Assembly: GCA_949126835.1 (NCBI GenBank)
Contig: OX421506.1
Span: 17,118,447-17,182,446 of the forward strand
Length of the DNA stretch: 64,000 nucleotides
DNA from: Anisus vortex
Taxonomy: Eukaryota; Mollusca; Gastropoda; Planorbidae
Reading direction: 5' to 3'
Both the position numbers and the translations under genes were made by a program. The notes under the pieces were generated by a model. It was given only the letters and a program-made list of their open reading frames with translations. It was not told the DNA's origin and searched no databases. Within the stretch, counting starts at the first letter, position 1. Every line of letters starts with the position of its first letter. This document shows positions 1-11,429 of the stretch, in pieces.

Positions 1-358
1 TGATAAAGCTTCATGCATTTTCTACGAACATAATCAAAGGGAAACCTTACTTTTGTTACACTGTTGTGTAGTGTGGGGTTTCTATATCTTTTTTAAGTTT
101 AATGTGGCTTGTCTGCTGGCCCTGGGGGCCTCTCTACTTTGACCTCTGATCCGGGCTTGGCCAAGTCTTTAAAGAGTCATTCTACAAAACAGCTTTTGAT
201 GCTGGCTGTGAACCAGTGGAGAGTTATTTTGGTTGTTTCTGTATGGGCATTTTTAATTATTATTGTCAGTCTTATATCTCCATCGGTTCCGTAGGTTTTG
301 TTGATAAGTTGGTTTCTCACTTCCGGTGTGGTCTTGAGGAACCACACTAGGGTGGACT

Positions 359-378
359 CCCACCGCTGCCACCAAATC
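359..378 (-). mobile_element. LTR retrotransposon primer-binding site (tRNA-Leu type)
   Basis: The plus strand at 359-374 reads CCCACCGCTGCCACCA. This is the 3' end, including CCA, of a eukaryotic tRNA-Leu of the AAG/TAG type as I remember it. Read on the minus strand it is a primer-binding site that primes reverse transcription. The four bases 375-378 separate it from TGTTGATG at 379, which would be the inner end of a 5' LTR lying at higher coordinates, so the internal region of the element would run toward base 1 and out of the window. The match is seen directly; calling the neighbour an LTR is inference because I could not find its other end. Confidence 0.6.
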
Positions 379-1500
379 TGTTGATGTCCTAAATTATTGT
401 TGGACCATCAATTTATATTATTAGTCTCTTCAGAGTGTTTCTGCTACAGTTGCTGAATTACTTGATATCAAACATTGAAACAGACGACTTCACAATATAT
501 ATTTGAACTTGTAAATTAATAAAGGAACTCCTTGTTGCAGCATATGTAATTTATTAATATTATTAACTATTCACTTCACATCCAATGAAAACAATTACAA
601 ATTATAGTAGCAACATAATATACATTTTTACTAATAGTCTCTGAGTCTAATTATACGTGCGTTCCATTACAAGCTTATCAGTGAGTCTGCTCGAGAGCAT
701 GGACAGTCACTTGACTATATACTTCCTGTATAGGTTTTCTTAATATCCTACAATGGGTTTTATTTCGACTTTTTAATTCTTACTTTAGTCACTACCTATA
801 TATTATTTACTTGCTCCATAGCAGTAATGAAAAATAATGGGCGAGTTTCTGTCGGTTGACTTTACACACACAGGGAAAAACAACGTAGAACAGACTTACC
901 CCTCTGCTACTGTTGTGTGTTGTCGGGGTAGCTCCTGGTGGGTGCTGTAGGTCGGTTTCCGTTAGGGTCAGTCTGGTTTCTTAATAATAGTTTTGCTTTC
1001 GTAACATGTTTTTGTTCTTTTAACATGGCTGGGTTGTTAGCCCTGCGCAGAACCATCTAGGGGAATGCCCCCTCAGCCTTCCGGATTGCTGCCTATGTTA
1101 TCGGGTTAGGTTCCCTAGACTTTGAGGGATCCCTCCACTTCCTGCAAGGCAGTAGTTTCTGATTTTGGTCTGCCCCGGGTATTTGATTTCCCCAGTACCT
1201 ACCATATCTGGTGGGCATTCCCCTATCCACCACCAGGCGAGGCGCTCAATGGGAGTTCAGAAACTCCACACGAGAGAACAGAATTAACATCCAAATCCAA
1301 TTCATCTGGTACAGAATTTACACAATTGGGTGTTCCCTGGGCAAACTTTCTAATTTGAGTCTTTGGGACTCTACTAAGTTTTTGGGGTTCTTTCGGAACA
1401 GAATTAACATAATCCCATTAATCAGGTACATAATTTACACAGACTAATTTAATTTTTTTAATTTAAGTACCTGAGACTCTACACACCGTTTTCTTGTCTA
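379..1500. other. Probable LTR and flanking non-coding DNA
   Basis: There is no convincing coding region. The stretch begins with TG next to the tRNA-Leu primer-binding site and may be mostly LTR. The outer LTR border and any target duplication were not found. The sequence near 1250-1450 contains two similar segments (AGAACAGAATTAACAT-like around 1275 and 1397), suggesting a small internal duplication. Confidence 0.35.
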
Positions 1501-1506
1501 TTGACA

Positions 1507-2089
1507 CTACTGCAAAACATCCACCACTGTCTGAGGGCACTGAGGTGATGGTATAAATTTCAGGGCCATGTTTGTCCACTTTTTTGCAGCGACCTTATGG
1601 CCCATGTTTAGAGATGGGCAGTTAATTTTGAAAAAGTCAACAAAACCATCTTTAGCCACATTTTCAAAGGCAAGCAAGTCTCTACAGAACCAGCTAATAT
1701 ATCTTGTCAGTTCATGACTTGATGTTGCCTGACATTGACTGTTGCCTTCTCCATACTTACTGAAATATCCCAAAATCTTATTTGACTTTTCTTCACTTTG
1801 TACTGACACATCGTGCTTGACATTTAAGTGAAGATTCATATCGCCACTTTATGTTGTTGCTGCAAAATTTGTTACTTTTGAAATGTGACCCTTGAGCACT
1901 GAGACACAGCTGACAAACTCGATCTTCGTCAACATTTCTCCCATCAGCAGAGAACAGGCCACCAAAGTATCTCCAGCATTGTACTTCTGAATTTCCATGT
2001 TGGCCTTGCGGTTTAGGTTTTACATGTAGTTTTGTAATGAACTGCATCTCTTCCCGGTTTAGATGACATTTGCTGACATTTGAGTTCAC
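1507..2089 (-). pseudogene. hAT transposase fragment with BED zinc finger
   Basis: Two overlapping frames on the minus strand together resemble the N-terminal part of a ZBED/hAT transposase. The first frame carries WRYFGGLF and a VCQLC pair followed by SNN. The second carries HLNVKHDVS, which completes a BED-type zinc finger (C-x2-C ... H-x4-H). Next comes LTRYISWFCRDLLAFENVAKDG, the segment that follows the finger in hAT transposases (usually 'I..W...D..P...V...GF'). A frameshift near 1800-1850 splits the finger, and the DDE catalytic core is absent, so this is a dead 5' fragment. It was probably a DNA-binding transposase of a cut-and-paste hAT element. The segment KDGFVDFFKINCPSLN recurs inside the Tigger relic near 16,310. 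Confidence 0.65.
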
Positions 2090-2520
2090 CTAAAATCATC
2101 ATATAGAATTATTACATTAGAAATGATACAACAAAAGTCATCTAACTAGTATCTAGTTAATTGAAACAATTAATTTAGGCTTACCTTTCTACTGGTAGAA
2201 GATTGCTGAGCTATAATTGAGTAATAATAAATCGTATATTGACGACAAAGGTTAACGATAACTTATATTTATTAATTTTATTTATTTATATTTTAATTAG
2301 TATTTAATTAATTAAGATTGTAAGATAAAGGTAACTTGCAAGAAATGTATAAATAACATTTTTTTTCAAACTTCCGGCGACTGTTACCGTAATCTAAAGA
2401 TGCAGTCGATCTTAAAACGGAACACCATGAAATTTAAAAAAGCAAAAACGTTACAGCAACTCGTTCATTTTTCAGAGGATGAAATACGTCGGGTAATGCG
2501 GCTCGTGGAGACCGTGGGGG
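2090..2520. other. AT-rich gap, no gene seen
   Basis: This is AT-rich sequence between the hAT and Gypsy relics. I see no coding region, RNA gene or clear repeat. Confidence 0.4.
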
Positions 2521-3216
2521 TTCTACTTATGGGTGCTGCTTGATGAGGACGAGATCCCCAACTGCCAACTCAACCGTTCCTGCCCGTGTTAGCTGGTCTG
2601 CTTCCTCTCGGCGTCGCTGGGCCGCATGTTCTGTGTTCATGTAGAGCGGCAAGTCTCTCTGTGTTGCTTCAAGTAGTCTTCTGCTTACCCCTGCCCAAGA
2701 ACACATCAATTGATAGGTGGGGCTCGACATCGAATAATAGCTGTCCATGGACCTATGTCTCTTATACCGATAATAATTAATTTGCCTTTCAACAAATAAA
2801 CCAATGTCACACTTAATTCCTCAAGCTTGGTCTTAAAAAAAGCCAGGCTTTTTGTGTTGTGCCAATTCCTTGGTCCTTCTAAGGACTGTAGCTCAGGGGG
2901 CAACCTTAGGGCCAGTGATCAGCTTTCACTTGGACAATATCTAGCCAGATGGCTAGCCTTCCTGCAATTGTAGCAGAGTTATTTACCTTCGCCTTTTGGA
3001 TCTGACATACATAGGTGGCCATGGATTCCGACCTGTTGGCGGGGATGGCAGATCCCTTCTTTTGCACTGATCTGGAACCTCAGTCACAGAAGCAATAGGC
3101 TCTGCATGGAGAGCCAGGCATAATGAATCGGGGATGTAACTTTTCCGACTTTTGGCGGAATTCCGAATATTCCGTTTCAACTCGATTTTCCGACGCGTTT
3201 TCTGAAATTTTTCCAC
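2520..3216 (-). pseudogene. Ty3/Gypsy gag-pol relic (zinc knuckle, integrase tail)
   Basis: In minus-strand order there is a short basic segment (3216-2983), then a perfect CCHC zinc knuckle at 2975-2934 reading CYNCRKASHLARYC (C-x2-C-x4-H-x4-C), the nucleic-acid-binding motif of retroelement Gag. At 2748-2527 there is a segment ending RAGTVELAVGDLVLIKQHP, which matches the GD-VL region near the C-terminus of Gypsy integrases. Protease, reverse transcriptase, RNase H and the integrase core are missing between the two, so most of pol has been deleted. The frames do not join. The knuckle is seen directly; assigning the tail to integrase rests on the GD.VL pattern. Confidence 0.6.
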
Positions 3217-3219
3217 CGA

Positions 3220-4860
3220 GATATTTTTTTACGAAAATGTTTAACATTTTTTTCCGGCCGATTTTCTTTCTACACTTTTGAAAAATGCTAATCTTTTTCT
3301 GTCGGAAATCGGAAGTCGGAACTGAAATATATTATGGACATGCGCTGTATAGATTCTTCCTTTCTTTTACCCCCCAAAAATGGGTCTGCTTTCAGTTTCG
3401 TGTTCTGTGCCGACCGAAAATTTCGGCCAATAAAAACTACAATAAAATATTGACTTCCAATCCAATACCTTAGAATAAATATATACGGTAGCCACTTCTT
3501 TTACTAATAAATAAACATTCCGTTTTTTGCTCCCCTGTGCTATTTTTTAAAAATTTGAATTCATTTGTACAGCGTTGGTTGTCGAACTAATTATATATTT
3601 TTATTGAAATGAAAGAAGCCATAGCTTAACCATCTGGCTTACGTAATAAATCAGTTAGGAATATTTTTAAGGCATGATATATGATTTAGAAGTTGATTTT
3701 GCAACTACACATGCAAGAACATTAGTTTAGCCTAAGGTCCGAAGCTTTGCCTGCATTAGGCTAGGCCTAGCTAGTCTAGAACTAGTCTAGTACCGGTATT
3801 AGACTAGCAGGAGTTGCCCCTAATACGATATCTTAATCTCGATAATTTGTTGTTCAAAAGCCCTAAATACTGAAATTACAATGTTAACATAATAGTATTA
3901 GTAGGTCTATAGTAAATTTTCTATAAGATACCGTAAATAAAATGGCTGTTATTATTTTGAAAATATATATGGCAGGTTAAACTTAACAAAATCACGAAAT
4001 ACCCAAATAATATTACAATGTTAGGCAATGAAGCCGACACATGTAATAGCTCTTCTGTATGAACCCAATGTCACACTGCGTTAACAATGAAGTCAACACA
4101 TTGTAAACATTCAAATAGGAATACCACGTTGTGGGCAAATAAATGCGCCACGCATAGGAAAAGGAAAAAATAGGCACTCTCAAGCAACAGCACAGCAATT
4201 TACAACTGGTGCACTAAATTAAGTGCACCACATACAATTAGAAAATATAAAACATAAATTAAAATATCCCATCCAATAGTGAATAGTAAACATACCCCCA
4301 GACTAAATACTAGCCTAGCGTGTGTATACAAGATACAATACAAGGCATACTAAAGAAATAAGTTTAAAAATTATGGTTACCTTAGGGCCACAGCTAAGCG
4401 ATGAAAAGCAACAACAGGTACACAATATCTACTAGTTTAAACAAATGCTTGACCACCAAGGTCTGGTCCCTTTCATTGACTGTAGCTTTAGTCAAAAACC
4501 GAAATTCGAAGGCCGAGCCCTCGCCTTTTATTGGGTAATGGGGGCGCGGACAGTGTCGAGCCGAACTACTCCATTCCTACACCTTCCGAAACAGGCTAAG
4601 GTCTCTAGCAGCTAAAATTACATCAAATGGGGTATCATTTCCTATTCTACTCTAATAAACTAAACTAAAGAATTAATAAAAAAAATAGAATTATCTGGGT
4701 AAATAGTTATAAAACCAAATACATCATGGCGTAAGGATACAGGGAAGCTATCTACTGAAACTTAAGAGGTCAACCCTTCTTAAATGTGAAAATTTCTTTT
4801 TTTTTACTTAAACCAGTTTAAGCATAACTATCTTCAAAATTATTGATTACTTCTACCAAA
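3220..4860. other. Non-coding AT-rich stretch
   Basis: No supportable gene. Around 3760-3810 there is a run of CTAG-rich palindromic words (TAGGCCTAGCTAGTCTAGAACTAG-like). The region 4480-4600 is more GC-rich and could be LTR or 5' leader of the adjacent Gypsy gag relic, but I found no LTR ends. Confidence 0.35.
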
Positions 4861-4861
4861 T

Positions 4862-5300
4862 GTTTTGTAGTCTTAAAACTTGTTTTTCTTTGATTTGAGC
4901 AAATAGCTCTTTAGAGGACCTTTCAAGCACTTTGTCGACTATCATCATCTCAATAATAGCATTAGGATTATTAATATCAACTTCAGATAACTCCAGCCAT
5001 GTTATCAAGTAACTTTTAATATTATTATCTATAACAGTTTTTGGGTAGTCTTGTCTGTAAGTGTGGCTGAAGGAAATTTATTTCTATAGTGATCTGGACT
5101 TATGATATAGTTTGTCAGTAAATGCTTCTTTATCTTGCTAAAGCACTTACTATCCTCTGTGGACAATCGGGCAATAGCCTCTCTACTCTTTTTATTTAAG
5201 CTCTGTATGAGGTGACCAGCCCAGTTTTCCTCAGGAATATTTAATAATTTAATCTGAGTCTTAAAGACTGTTCATTGTTTTCATCAAAGTCAGGCACTAT
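4862..5300 (-). pseudogene. Gypsy-type Gag fragment (SCAN-like)
   Basis: Translating the minus strand from about 5300 gives 'VPDFDENNEQSLRLR', then after a frameshift 'IPEENWAGHLIQSLNKKSR', 'ARLSTEDSKCFSKIKKHLL' and 'DNNIKSYLITWLELSEVD', ending 'ERSSKELFAQIKEKQ'. This order (W...L...L.GKA..., .L......Y..LK..LL, then W.....V....L....E.F) is the capsid-like Gag fold that is also the source of vertebrate SCAN domains, and it fits a molluscan Ty3/Gypsy element. Gag would assemble the particle that packages element RNA. There is at least one frameshift and no start codon, so it is dead. It is related in style to the Gag piece at 20568-20936. Confidence 0.6.
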
Positions 5301-6840
5301 GGCTTTACAAATTTTAATGTGATTACTATAATTACTTTTTTCATTGGTTTGCATCACTTCTTTTTTGAAGCTCTTGTTATTATGTACAAGGAGTTGCCGC
5401 TGCGACCTTAAAACATATGTTACCAGCCAAATGAATATTATCTTGAGTAACAGCTACTGGTACTCATACTTTAAAATGAGTAAAGAAATATTATTCCATA
5501 TTTTGAGTTGAATTTTTTCTATATTCACATGACAAACAATTCATAGCACAAATTCACAATAATCCATTATAAATATGTGAAGTAACATTGACTTGCGCAT
5601 TCAAGAATCACAAGACATTCATAAAACATTGCTTCTACTAATTCCTCAAATTCTTAGTCTTACATCAAGACTTCAATAAAAATATATTTTTACTTCGGCT
5701 CAACAGAGCTCATAATACCACAACCTTACAGGTTATATAATATCTCCTCACTGAGCTTTCTTACCTTTTCTTACTCCCCTTGCCAACTATCAGTTCACTC
5801 ACAAAATCATGCTTTCTTCTCATTTCAATCATTCTCTGATTTTTATGAACAGTCTTCACAATCACTTGTTTACTTTTTAAAAACATTCACTAACTACAAA
5901 AATAAATGGCCAAAATAAGAAAATTAAACTGTTATGAATTGTCTTAAAATTCAACTATATATTATTTAAATAAACATGGAATAGCATAAAAATATTAGCT
6001 GCTTATTACTTATAGCACATATTTTGCCCAAATAAGGCTAGAATGTTTGAACAAGTTGTAAAATAAATGTCAGTCTGACCTCATTTCTGTCAATTGTCAA
6101 TGGCACTGAAACTCCTGCATTTGTTGTACTTCTTCTGCTATGTTGTTGGCAGAAATAAGTGTCACCACATGGCTGAAAGGCCCACCTTGTACAATAATGT
6201 ATCTGGCCACTTTCTGAAAAGATGAGAATTGCTTCCTTTTGAAGATCTTTCAAATTCAATTTCAAGCTTCAAGGATTGACTGGGTCATTCACTTCAGTAG
6301 ACTGCAGTTGTTCGATTGATTCTCAGCCGAAATAGAACATACTCATGCTAGATTCATAACACTATAATATTATTATACACTATTAATAATACTAGTAGCC
6401 CACACTACACTTCTACAGAGAATAAATAACGAAGGCTAATAATTACCGGTGCACTCAATCCCAGTCCATTCCGTGAAATTCATTCTGACACTTGTCCAAG
6501 CAGCTTTCTTCATCATCAGATTTTGGTAGCGCGGTATCGTATTGTTTGGTGGAGCTCTATCAAAATTGCAATGTTGCCCAAAACACACCTGTAGATTTAA
6601 TCGCTGCCATGTTTGTTTGTTTTTTAACTACTGATCACATAATCTAGTTTGCGCTTCCCATTGGCTGACACAGATTGAATGAACTGCTGAAACTGATTCT
6701 GGTGAATTGCGTTTTGCGCTATGACACATTTGAAACTGTAACAATCATGTGATTTTTTACAAATATGGTACTAGAGTACCGGTATAAGTAACACACTGTA
6801 ATTGTTTAAAAATAGCTACCAAATGTATCACCAGTTACTG
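5301..6840. other. Unassigned stretch with one short minus-strand ORF
   Basis: Mostly non-coding. A 75-residue minus-strand ORF at 6265-6038 contains several Cys and His residues (YCTRWAFQPCGDTYFC) but I do not recognise it. It could be an exon of another decayed transposon. No RNA gene or terminal inverted repeat was found. Confidence 0.3.
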
Positions 6841-6841
6841 C

Positions 6842-7489
6842 TTATGTCAAAAATATTCTTTTTAAGTGGCAGCCATTCTGCATCAGAGTCAGAGAACTAT
6901 AGGTCAGCTTCTTCATTACTGATATTGAATTGGTATCGGTATCTGGTGGTGGTGGCTGAGATGTTGATGGTATGGGTACCAAAGGTTGCACCTGCAATAT
7001 TGGTTCAGCTGTTGGTTGTTGTACCGGTACTGATACTGTTCTAAAGGTCCTCAGCACACATTGATTTCCCTGGTGGTACTGGCAGTTTTTTTCTTTTACC
7101 AGTAACAGTTTTTTTCTGACTAGCTGTGTTGTCCTTTGAAACAGGTGAATACCTGTACATTTGAAGGTTATTTAAAATGGCATCAGATACCATAGCACTA
7201 CTGGCAACGTTATTTGTTGCTTGAGTACCTCAAGTATCTTTAGTACCTCGTTTGGGTTTATTGGATATATTCCACATGCCCGGATGCCAGAAATTAAATT
7301 GCCTGGAATCCTCATTTGCATACTTTCAATCAGTTTCCTTAATAAGGAAGGAAATACCTTTTTGTCCAAAGAAGTGAAACTTGGATGTTTTAGTTTGTAA
7401 GTGTCCAAGAGTTTCCGCCACTCTCGTTTTGTCCTTTGAGCCTTTGAACTTCTAATGAATGGTTGTTTTTTTTTAAAATTAATTTCCAA
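6842..7489 (-). pseudogene. Tigger/pogo-like transposase C-terminal part
   Basis: The minus-strand ORF 7489-7172 contains EWRKLLDTYKLKHPSFTSLD, then VFPSLLRKL and GNLISGIRACGIYPINPNEV. This is the C-terminal region of DDE_1-type (pogo/Tigger/Jerky-like) transposases, which normally reads 'WR..L..Y......LDK..FP.LL..L.......NL.SGFR..GI.P.....V...L'. Past a stop, the sequence near 7130-7060 still encodes a PPGKSMCAEDL-like tail typical of the family, and the frame at 7057-6842 is Pro/Gln rich. The catalytic DDE triad is not present in this piece. The family performs cut-and-paste transposition; this copy is a truncated relic. Confidence 0.65.
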
Positions 7490-7677
7490 TTAAAACTAAA
7501 CAACAGATATCAATAAAATGTTTATTACTCAAATTTTAATATGAGTAAATTATAATAATGAATTATAATTATACATATTATGTTTGTATTCATATATTAA
7601 ATTAATGTGCGGCGACGATTCATTTTGCGCCGTCATCGACAGGAAAATATTTTTCATACTTTTTAGGGTAAAGTCAG
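7490..7677. other. AT-rich spacer
   Basis: AT-rich spacer between two transposon relics; nothing further seen. Confidence 0.3.
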
Positions 7678-7965
7678 TTACATCCCTGAACACAAGATCC
7701 TCATCCCCAGTCCAACAAATTGCGCATCTCTAATTGTCAGGAAAGAGACAGTCGGGTCACGGAACAAAGTTTTCTCTAGTTGGGGTCGGACCCAAGGATC
7801 TTGCAGATTTTCTAGGAAGCTTTCCCAAAGGTAACAGGTCATCGGTGACTGTGAGCTGAGTTCCCGTCGACGAGATGTAAGGGCCCTGTATGCCGCATGA
7901 GCCCTGTGGGAATATGCCCTGACGGTTTCTCTGGCGGCTTGTGCTGTCTGCAGCAGGATGCACAT
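7678..7965 (-). pseudogene. Retrotransposon Gag fragment
   Basis: The 95-residue minus-strand ORF contains ARETVRAYSHRAHAAYRAL, then FLENLQDPWVRPQLEKTLFR and LTIRDAQFVGLGM. The pattern 'E.V..Y..R...AY..L ........F..GL....R..L.......L..A' is that of retrotransposon Gag capsid regions of the Ty3/Gypsy type. The upstream part is missing and no zinc knuckle follows, so this is a fragment. It is not obviously the same subfamily as the SCAN-like Gag pieces at 4.9-5.3 and 20.6-20.9 kb. Confidence 0.55.
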
Positions 7966-8560
7966 TAACTGTGCTTAATAATATCAGCTGACATTTCAAA
8001 AACAAAATATTTATTGACCCTAGCACTAAGTTTTCAATACAGCAAGGGCTCCCACCTTGAACATCAACCACAATTGTAGCCATACAATTAATATTAAAAA
8101 AAAACACCACATACTTACAAACTCAGCTGAAGCCCAAAAATAGGTTAAAAAAAAATGAGTAGCTTTTTATATGGTCGGACTAGGCGGGGAGCAAAAACCA
8201 CCCCAAACCCTATCCCGTCGTAATAACGGAAGACATGACCGAATGGCATATATCTCTGCCATGTCTTTGTCAACAAATATAGTCTTAGTAAGACTAGAAT
8301 TAAAAGCACTGACAAAATACAAGACGATAGAATCAGTGTGTCCTCTGATGCCAGAAAAGCATGAAACGTTGGCCGTTGCACACCACAATAAGCATATTTA
8401 ATAACGGGTCATTATTTGTTTGTTGACCTTGTGGGTTGTGTCCATTATAAGGATTTCAGGATATTGACGCAGGCTACAAAGCATATCCTTTGTCATAAAA
8501 GCTAAAAAACCTAAACTCTTTACCCTCATTAGTTCCATTCATACTTAAACATCCCCCCCC
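7966..8560. other. Unassigned region with overlapping minus-strand ORFs
   Basis: Two overlapping minus-strand frames (8381-8145 and 8388-8167) encode segments such as RPTFHAFLASEDTLI and WGGFCSPPSP. I do not recognise either and cannot tell which frame, if any, was once used. They may belong to a decayed retroelement. A C-rich tract lies at 8552-8570. Confidence 0.3.
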
Positions 8561-8564
8561 CTCC

Positions 8565-8793
8565 CCCCAGCCTGCAATGACTCCAGCACTTCAGCTACAT
8601 TTTCACTTTCCTTTGAGCTTCCTTGGTCATACACTTGGTGTTTCATGTTGCGCACATCTTGGCTAAATATAACTTTTCCTTCTCGTCCAACAATCTCCTT
8701 TATTGTCTGAACTGTAACAGACTTGATGGACAGAAGAGTCTTGAGGGGGCTAGTTAGGGCTGGCTTCCTGTTTTCAGGATACGGTCGTGCAAA
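8565..8793 (-). pseudogene. Exon-like piece of a MULE/ZSWIM-type protein
   Basis: On the minus strand a pyrimidine-rich tract ending TATGTTTCAG places a good splice acceptor at 8794, so the exon begins at 8793 with FARPYPENRKPALTSP rather than at the upstream ATG. It continues LLSIKSVTVQTIKEIVGREG, VIFSQDVRNMKHQVYDQG and ENVAEVLESLQA. This 'PENRR......+..L...G.....I......G..V...D..N+K' pattern is the segment after the N-terminal domain in ZSWIM/FAR1-like proteins derived from Mutator-type transposases. A C/G homopolymer follows. No partner exons were found nearby, so it is treated as a relic rather than a live gene. Confidence 0.5.
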
Positions 8794-9044
8794 CTGAAAC
8801 ATATTAAAATAAAACATTTACTTAAATGCTAAATTTGTTGCACTTGAGGGCTAGCATATGCTTTGCTTTTTTCATACATAGATTGTCAGACAGGACTTAA
8901 GAAAATATATTTAAATTTATATATGAACCAGGTTACAAGTGGTTATCTGAAGTTTAGCAGTATCTGCATCTTCTACCAGATGTACATTCACAAAAGCTGG
9001 TCAGTCAGTCTTAAATGTTCTGAAAAATAAAAAAAGAACGATAA

Positions 9045-9200
9045 AGGTTCTTGACCTCTCAATGCCGTAATGGTGGCACAGCTCTTTTATGGCCGGTGCC
9101 TCAAAAGGCCTGCCCTGGTCTGAATGCAGTTGCTTCGGGATACCATAATGTACAATCCATTCCTTGAGTATGACCTTAGCAACCGTTTTTGCCGTTTGAT
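9045..9200 (-). pseudogene. Ty3/Gypsy integrase core fragment
   Basis: The minus strand from about 9200 reads [20 protein letters not shown], then [14 protein letters not shown] and [20 protein letters not shown].(N/P)FE contains the second catalytic Asp of retroviral-type integrases, and the flanks match Ty3/Gypsy integrase very well. The expected TPYHPQ.NG after it is missing. The fragment begins directly where the Mutator-like N-terminal ORF (9685-9176) loses similarity, in another frame, so two unrelated transposons are joined here. Confidence 0.8.
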
Positions 9201-9685
9201 TCCGAGTTATTATGTCCCATCCCGGTCACCAATGAGGCCGACACAGCTTGTCTGTTGATATCAAAGCATCCAGATTCACATTTATTGGATGTGTATGAGC
9301 CTACAATAATAAATTTACAATTAGTACAAATTACATTTAAAAATAAAACAAGACCAGCACTCTTTGCTGGGTCCACTTCCACTGTGTAGTGGCCCTTGTC
9401 ACACTCCTGGCAAGTAAAAATTTTAAACAAAGGATATAGGGCATCAATGTCCAATAGTACCGCCTGTGTGGTGAAGTCGGTGCAGGTCTCCCTGCTAAAC
9501 TGTTCAAGCTTTGACTTGGAGGCTGATGAAGGCAACTCCAAAGGAGGATCCAAAGGCAGTTCGGGTAAAGCTGGTGGGATGATAGGGATAGCCTGACTAG
9601 ATTCTTGGACCTTTGCCCTCCTGGCAGCAATCAAGTTCAGCAACCTCTTCTTGGTCTGGTGATTGTTGACTCGGTGACGAGGCAT
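9176..9685 (-). pseudogene. Mutator-like transposase N-terminal region, copy 1
   Basis: A 169-residue ORF starts MPRHRVNNHQTKKRL. It has a Pro-rich linker (residues ~30-60), then LLDIDALYPLFKIFTCQECD with a matching VICTNC about 30 residues on, forming a zinc ribbon, and [18 protein letters not shown]. This is the N-terminal architecture of the animal Mutator-like transposase family ('.D...L..L.....C..C... C..C.. YDVN+R.V.A....G.G'). After GMGH the similarity stops and the sequence passes into a Gypsy integrase piece. No catalytic domain follows, so this copy is truncated. It is a different copy from the one at 10047-11090. Confidence 0.7.
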
Positions 9686-10046
9686 TGTTCATACTGTTAG
9701 AGAACAAAAATGAATATTAATTTAAACTTGCTGTAACTGTTTTTAGTTTAGGCATAAATCTTTTATTATTTCTTGGTGCTATATTATATATGAATATTAT
9801 TTGAATATTGTGCTCAAAAGTTACAAACTCAAGACAACTAAACCTAAAAACTGTAAACTAAATAACTTTTAATACATTCAACACATTGAAAAATATACAC
9901 CTGTTAAATCACTTATGAGGCCACACTGTGAAAGAAAAAGAATAAAGCATTCTCACATGTAAAATGTTTAAGTTTTCAAAAAAGTCTTGCTTGATATCCA
10001 TATGTTCCATGAACTTTAAAGAACTCTTTGTCCGCTTTATGAATTG
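9686..10046. other. AT-rich spacer between Mutator-like copies
   Basis: No coding region recognised. This lies between the 3' end of one Mutator-like relic and the start codon of the next. Confidence 0.3.
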
Positions 10047-11090
10047 CTAGTTTTTTATCACTGGTTCGTTTCTTTGCTTTCTGGCTCCCAACATCAGCAC
10101 TTTTCCTAAGACGTTTTTGTTGCCGTGCTGCGCATGGTCTGTTTGTGTTATCATGTGTTGCAGGTACTTACCAGAAAAATTAATGCTGCAATCTTTTTCT
10201 TTAAGGCCTTTGAGCCAAGCCGCATATCCGACAGAGCATTTCTTCTTCACGGATTCTCCTGTAGTAGCACACACTTGACAATGGAGGCTGACAGCATGAA
10301 AGTCCAATGTCAAACCAGTAATGACGTCAACGCCTACACCTATTAATGACGAATGACCGCGGGTGAGCCAAGTGCCATCAAATGCAATTGCAACGTCTAA
10401 AGGTGAATTCATTTACTGTTGTTGATAGGCTTCTCGGACGGCAAGGGATGCTTTTCCAAGTACAACATCTCTCAGAACATTAATGTTGTCATAAAAAAGT
10501 CTTGCTTATTTTGTAAATGTTGACTGATGTAGACTTGGAAAGTTAAGCACTTCACTGAATTTGTTCAGTTTATATGGTCCTAAGTCACACATCACTGATG
10601 CAACTGCAATTTCCTTATTTACCTGAAAAGGTGATTTTCATTTGTTTTTAATGTCCTTTTCCACTATGTGTGATGTAAATAAAGTATTTACCACTTCATA
10701 ACAAATGACACATTAAACATCGGTGCATTTAGCAAAGCCTTTACTTTTAGTTTTATTGATGCTAACATCTATCTCACCCCTACAATTCTGACATTTAAAT
10801 TTCGATATGAAGTCAATTAATGAATTAAGAGACTTATATCAATGATGGTTCGTTCATGTTTTATGTGAGTGGCGTCGACGTCTGCAATAGTAGGACTATT
10901 AATTAATTCTAGAGAATCATCTCGTGTTACAATTGCACGCGTTGTTTGGGCTGCATTATGATTATCATTATTGGCTGGTAAACTGTTCGATTCCTCTAGA
11001 GATAATTCATTATTTTTACTCCAACGAAGTTGACGAGCTAGTGAAAGGCTTTCAAGTCTTTTTGAAAATAAAATTAAAAAACATAAAACG
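10047..11090 (-). pseudogene. Mutator-like transposase, N-terminal and catalytic region, copy 2
   Basis: Reading the minus strand from about 11,080, a zinc ribbon (FKCQNCRGE ... CVICYEVV, with one stop between) is followed by VNKEIAVASVMCDLGPYKL and NKFSEVLNFPSLHQSTF. After a stop comes FYDNINVLRDVVLGKASLAV, and after another stop MNSPLDVAIAFDGTWLTRGH (start 10412). The DVA.AFDGTW.+RG motif contains the first catalytic Asp of the animal Mutator-like transposase family. The ORF continues through GVGVDVITGLTLDFHAVSLH and CQVCATTGES. At least three in-frame stops or frameshifts make it a pseudogene. The order (ribbon, N-domain, catalytic) is collinear with an intact element, but the C-terminal half is absent; a separate C-terminal piece is at 12346-13440. 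Confidence 0.75.
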
Positions 11091-11429
11091 TAGAGAGTAA
11101 AGAACGCACTTTCTAATGACGTATTACACTATTATCATACAGCTTGGTTTCAATAAGTTACCAATCGATAAAAATTGTCAATTTTCGAGATTTTATTAGT
11201 TTTAGACACATACACACCTCACTAAGACTAGATTTTTAGGATAAAACAATTTGATTTTGGAAAAACGATCACTCGATCCAACAAAACAAAAAAATAAATT
11301 ATACAAATCAAGCAACAACAAAAAAGTGTTGTTTTTTTTTAGTGATAATAGTCGAATAAATATAGCATCCCCCTCCTTAAGATAATAAATAAATAATATA
11401 ACTGATAGTAAGATATATTTTAAATATAT
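11091..11429. other. Spacer, nothing recognised
   Basis: AT-rich sequence with an A/T homopolymer near 11,330; no gene or repeat recognised. Confidence 0.3.
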
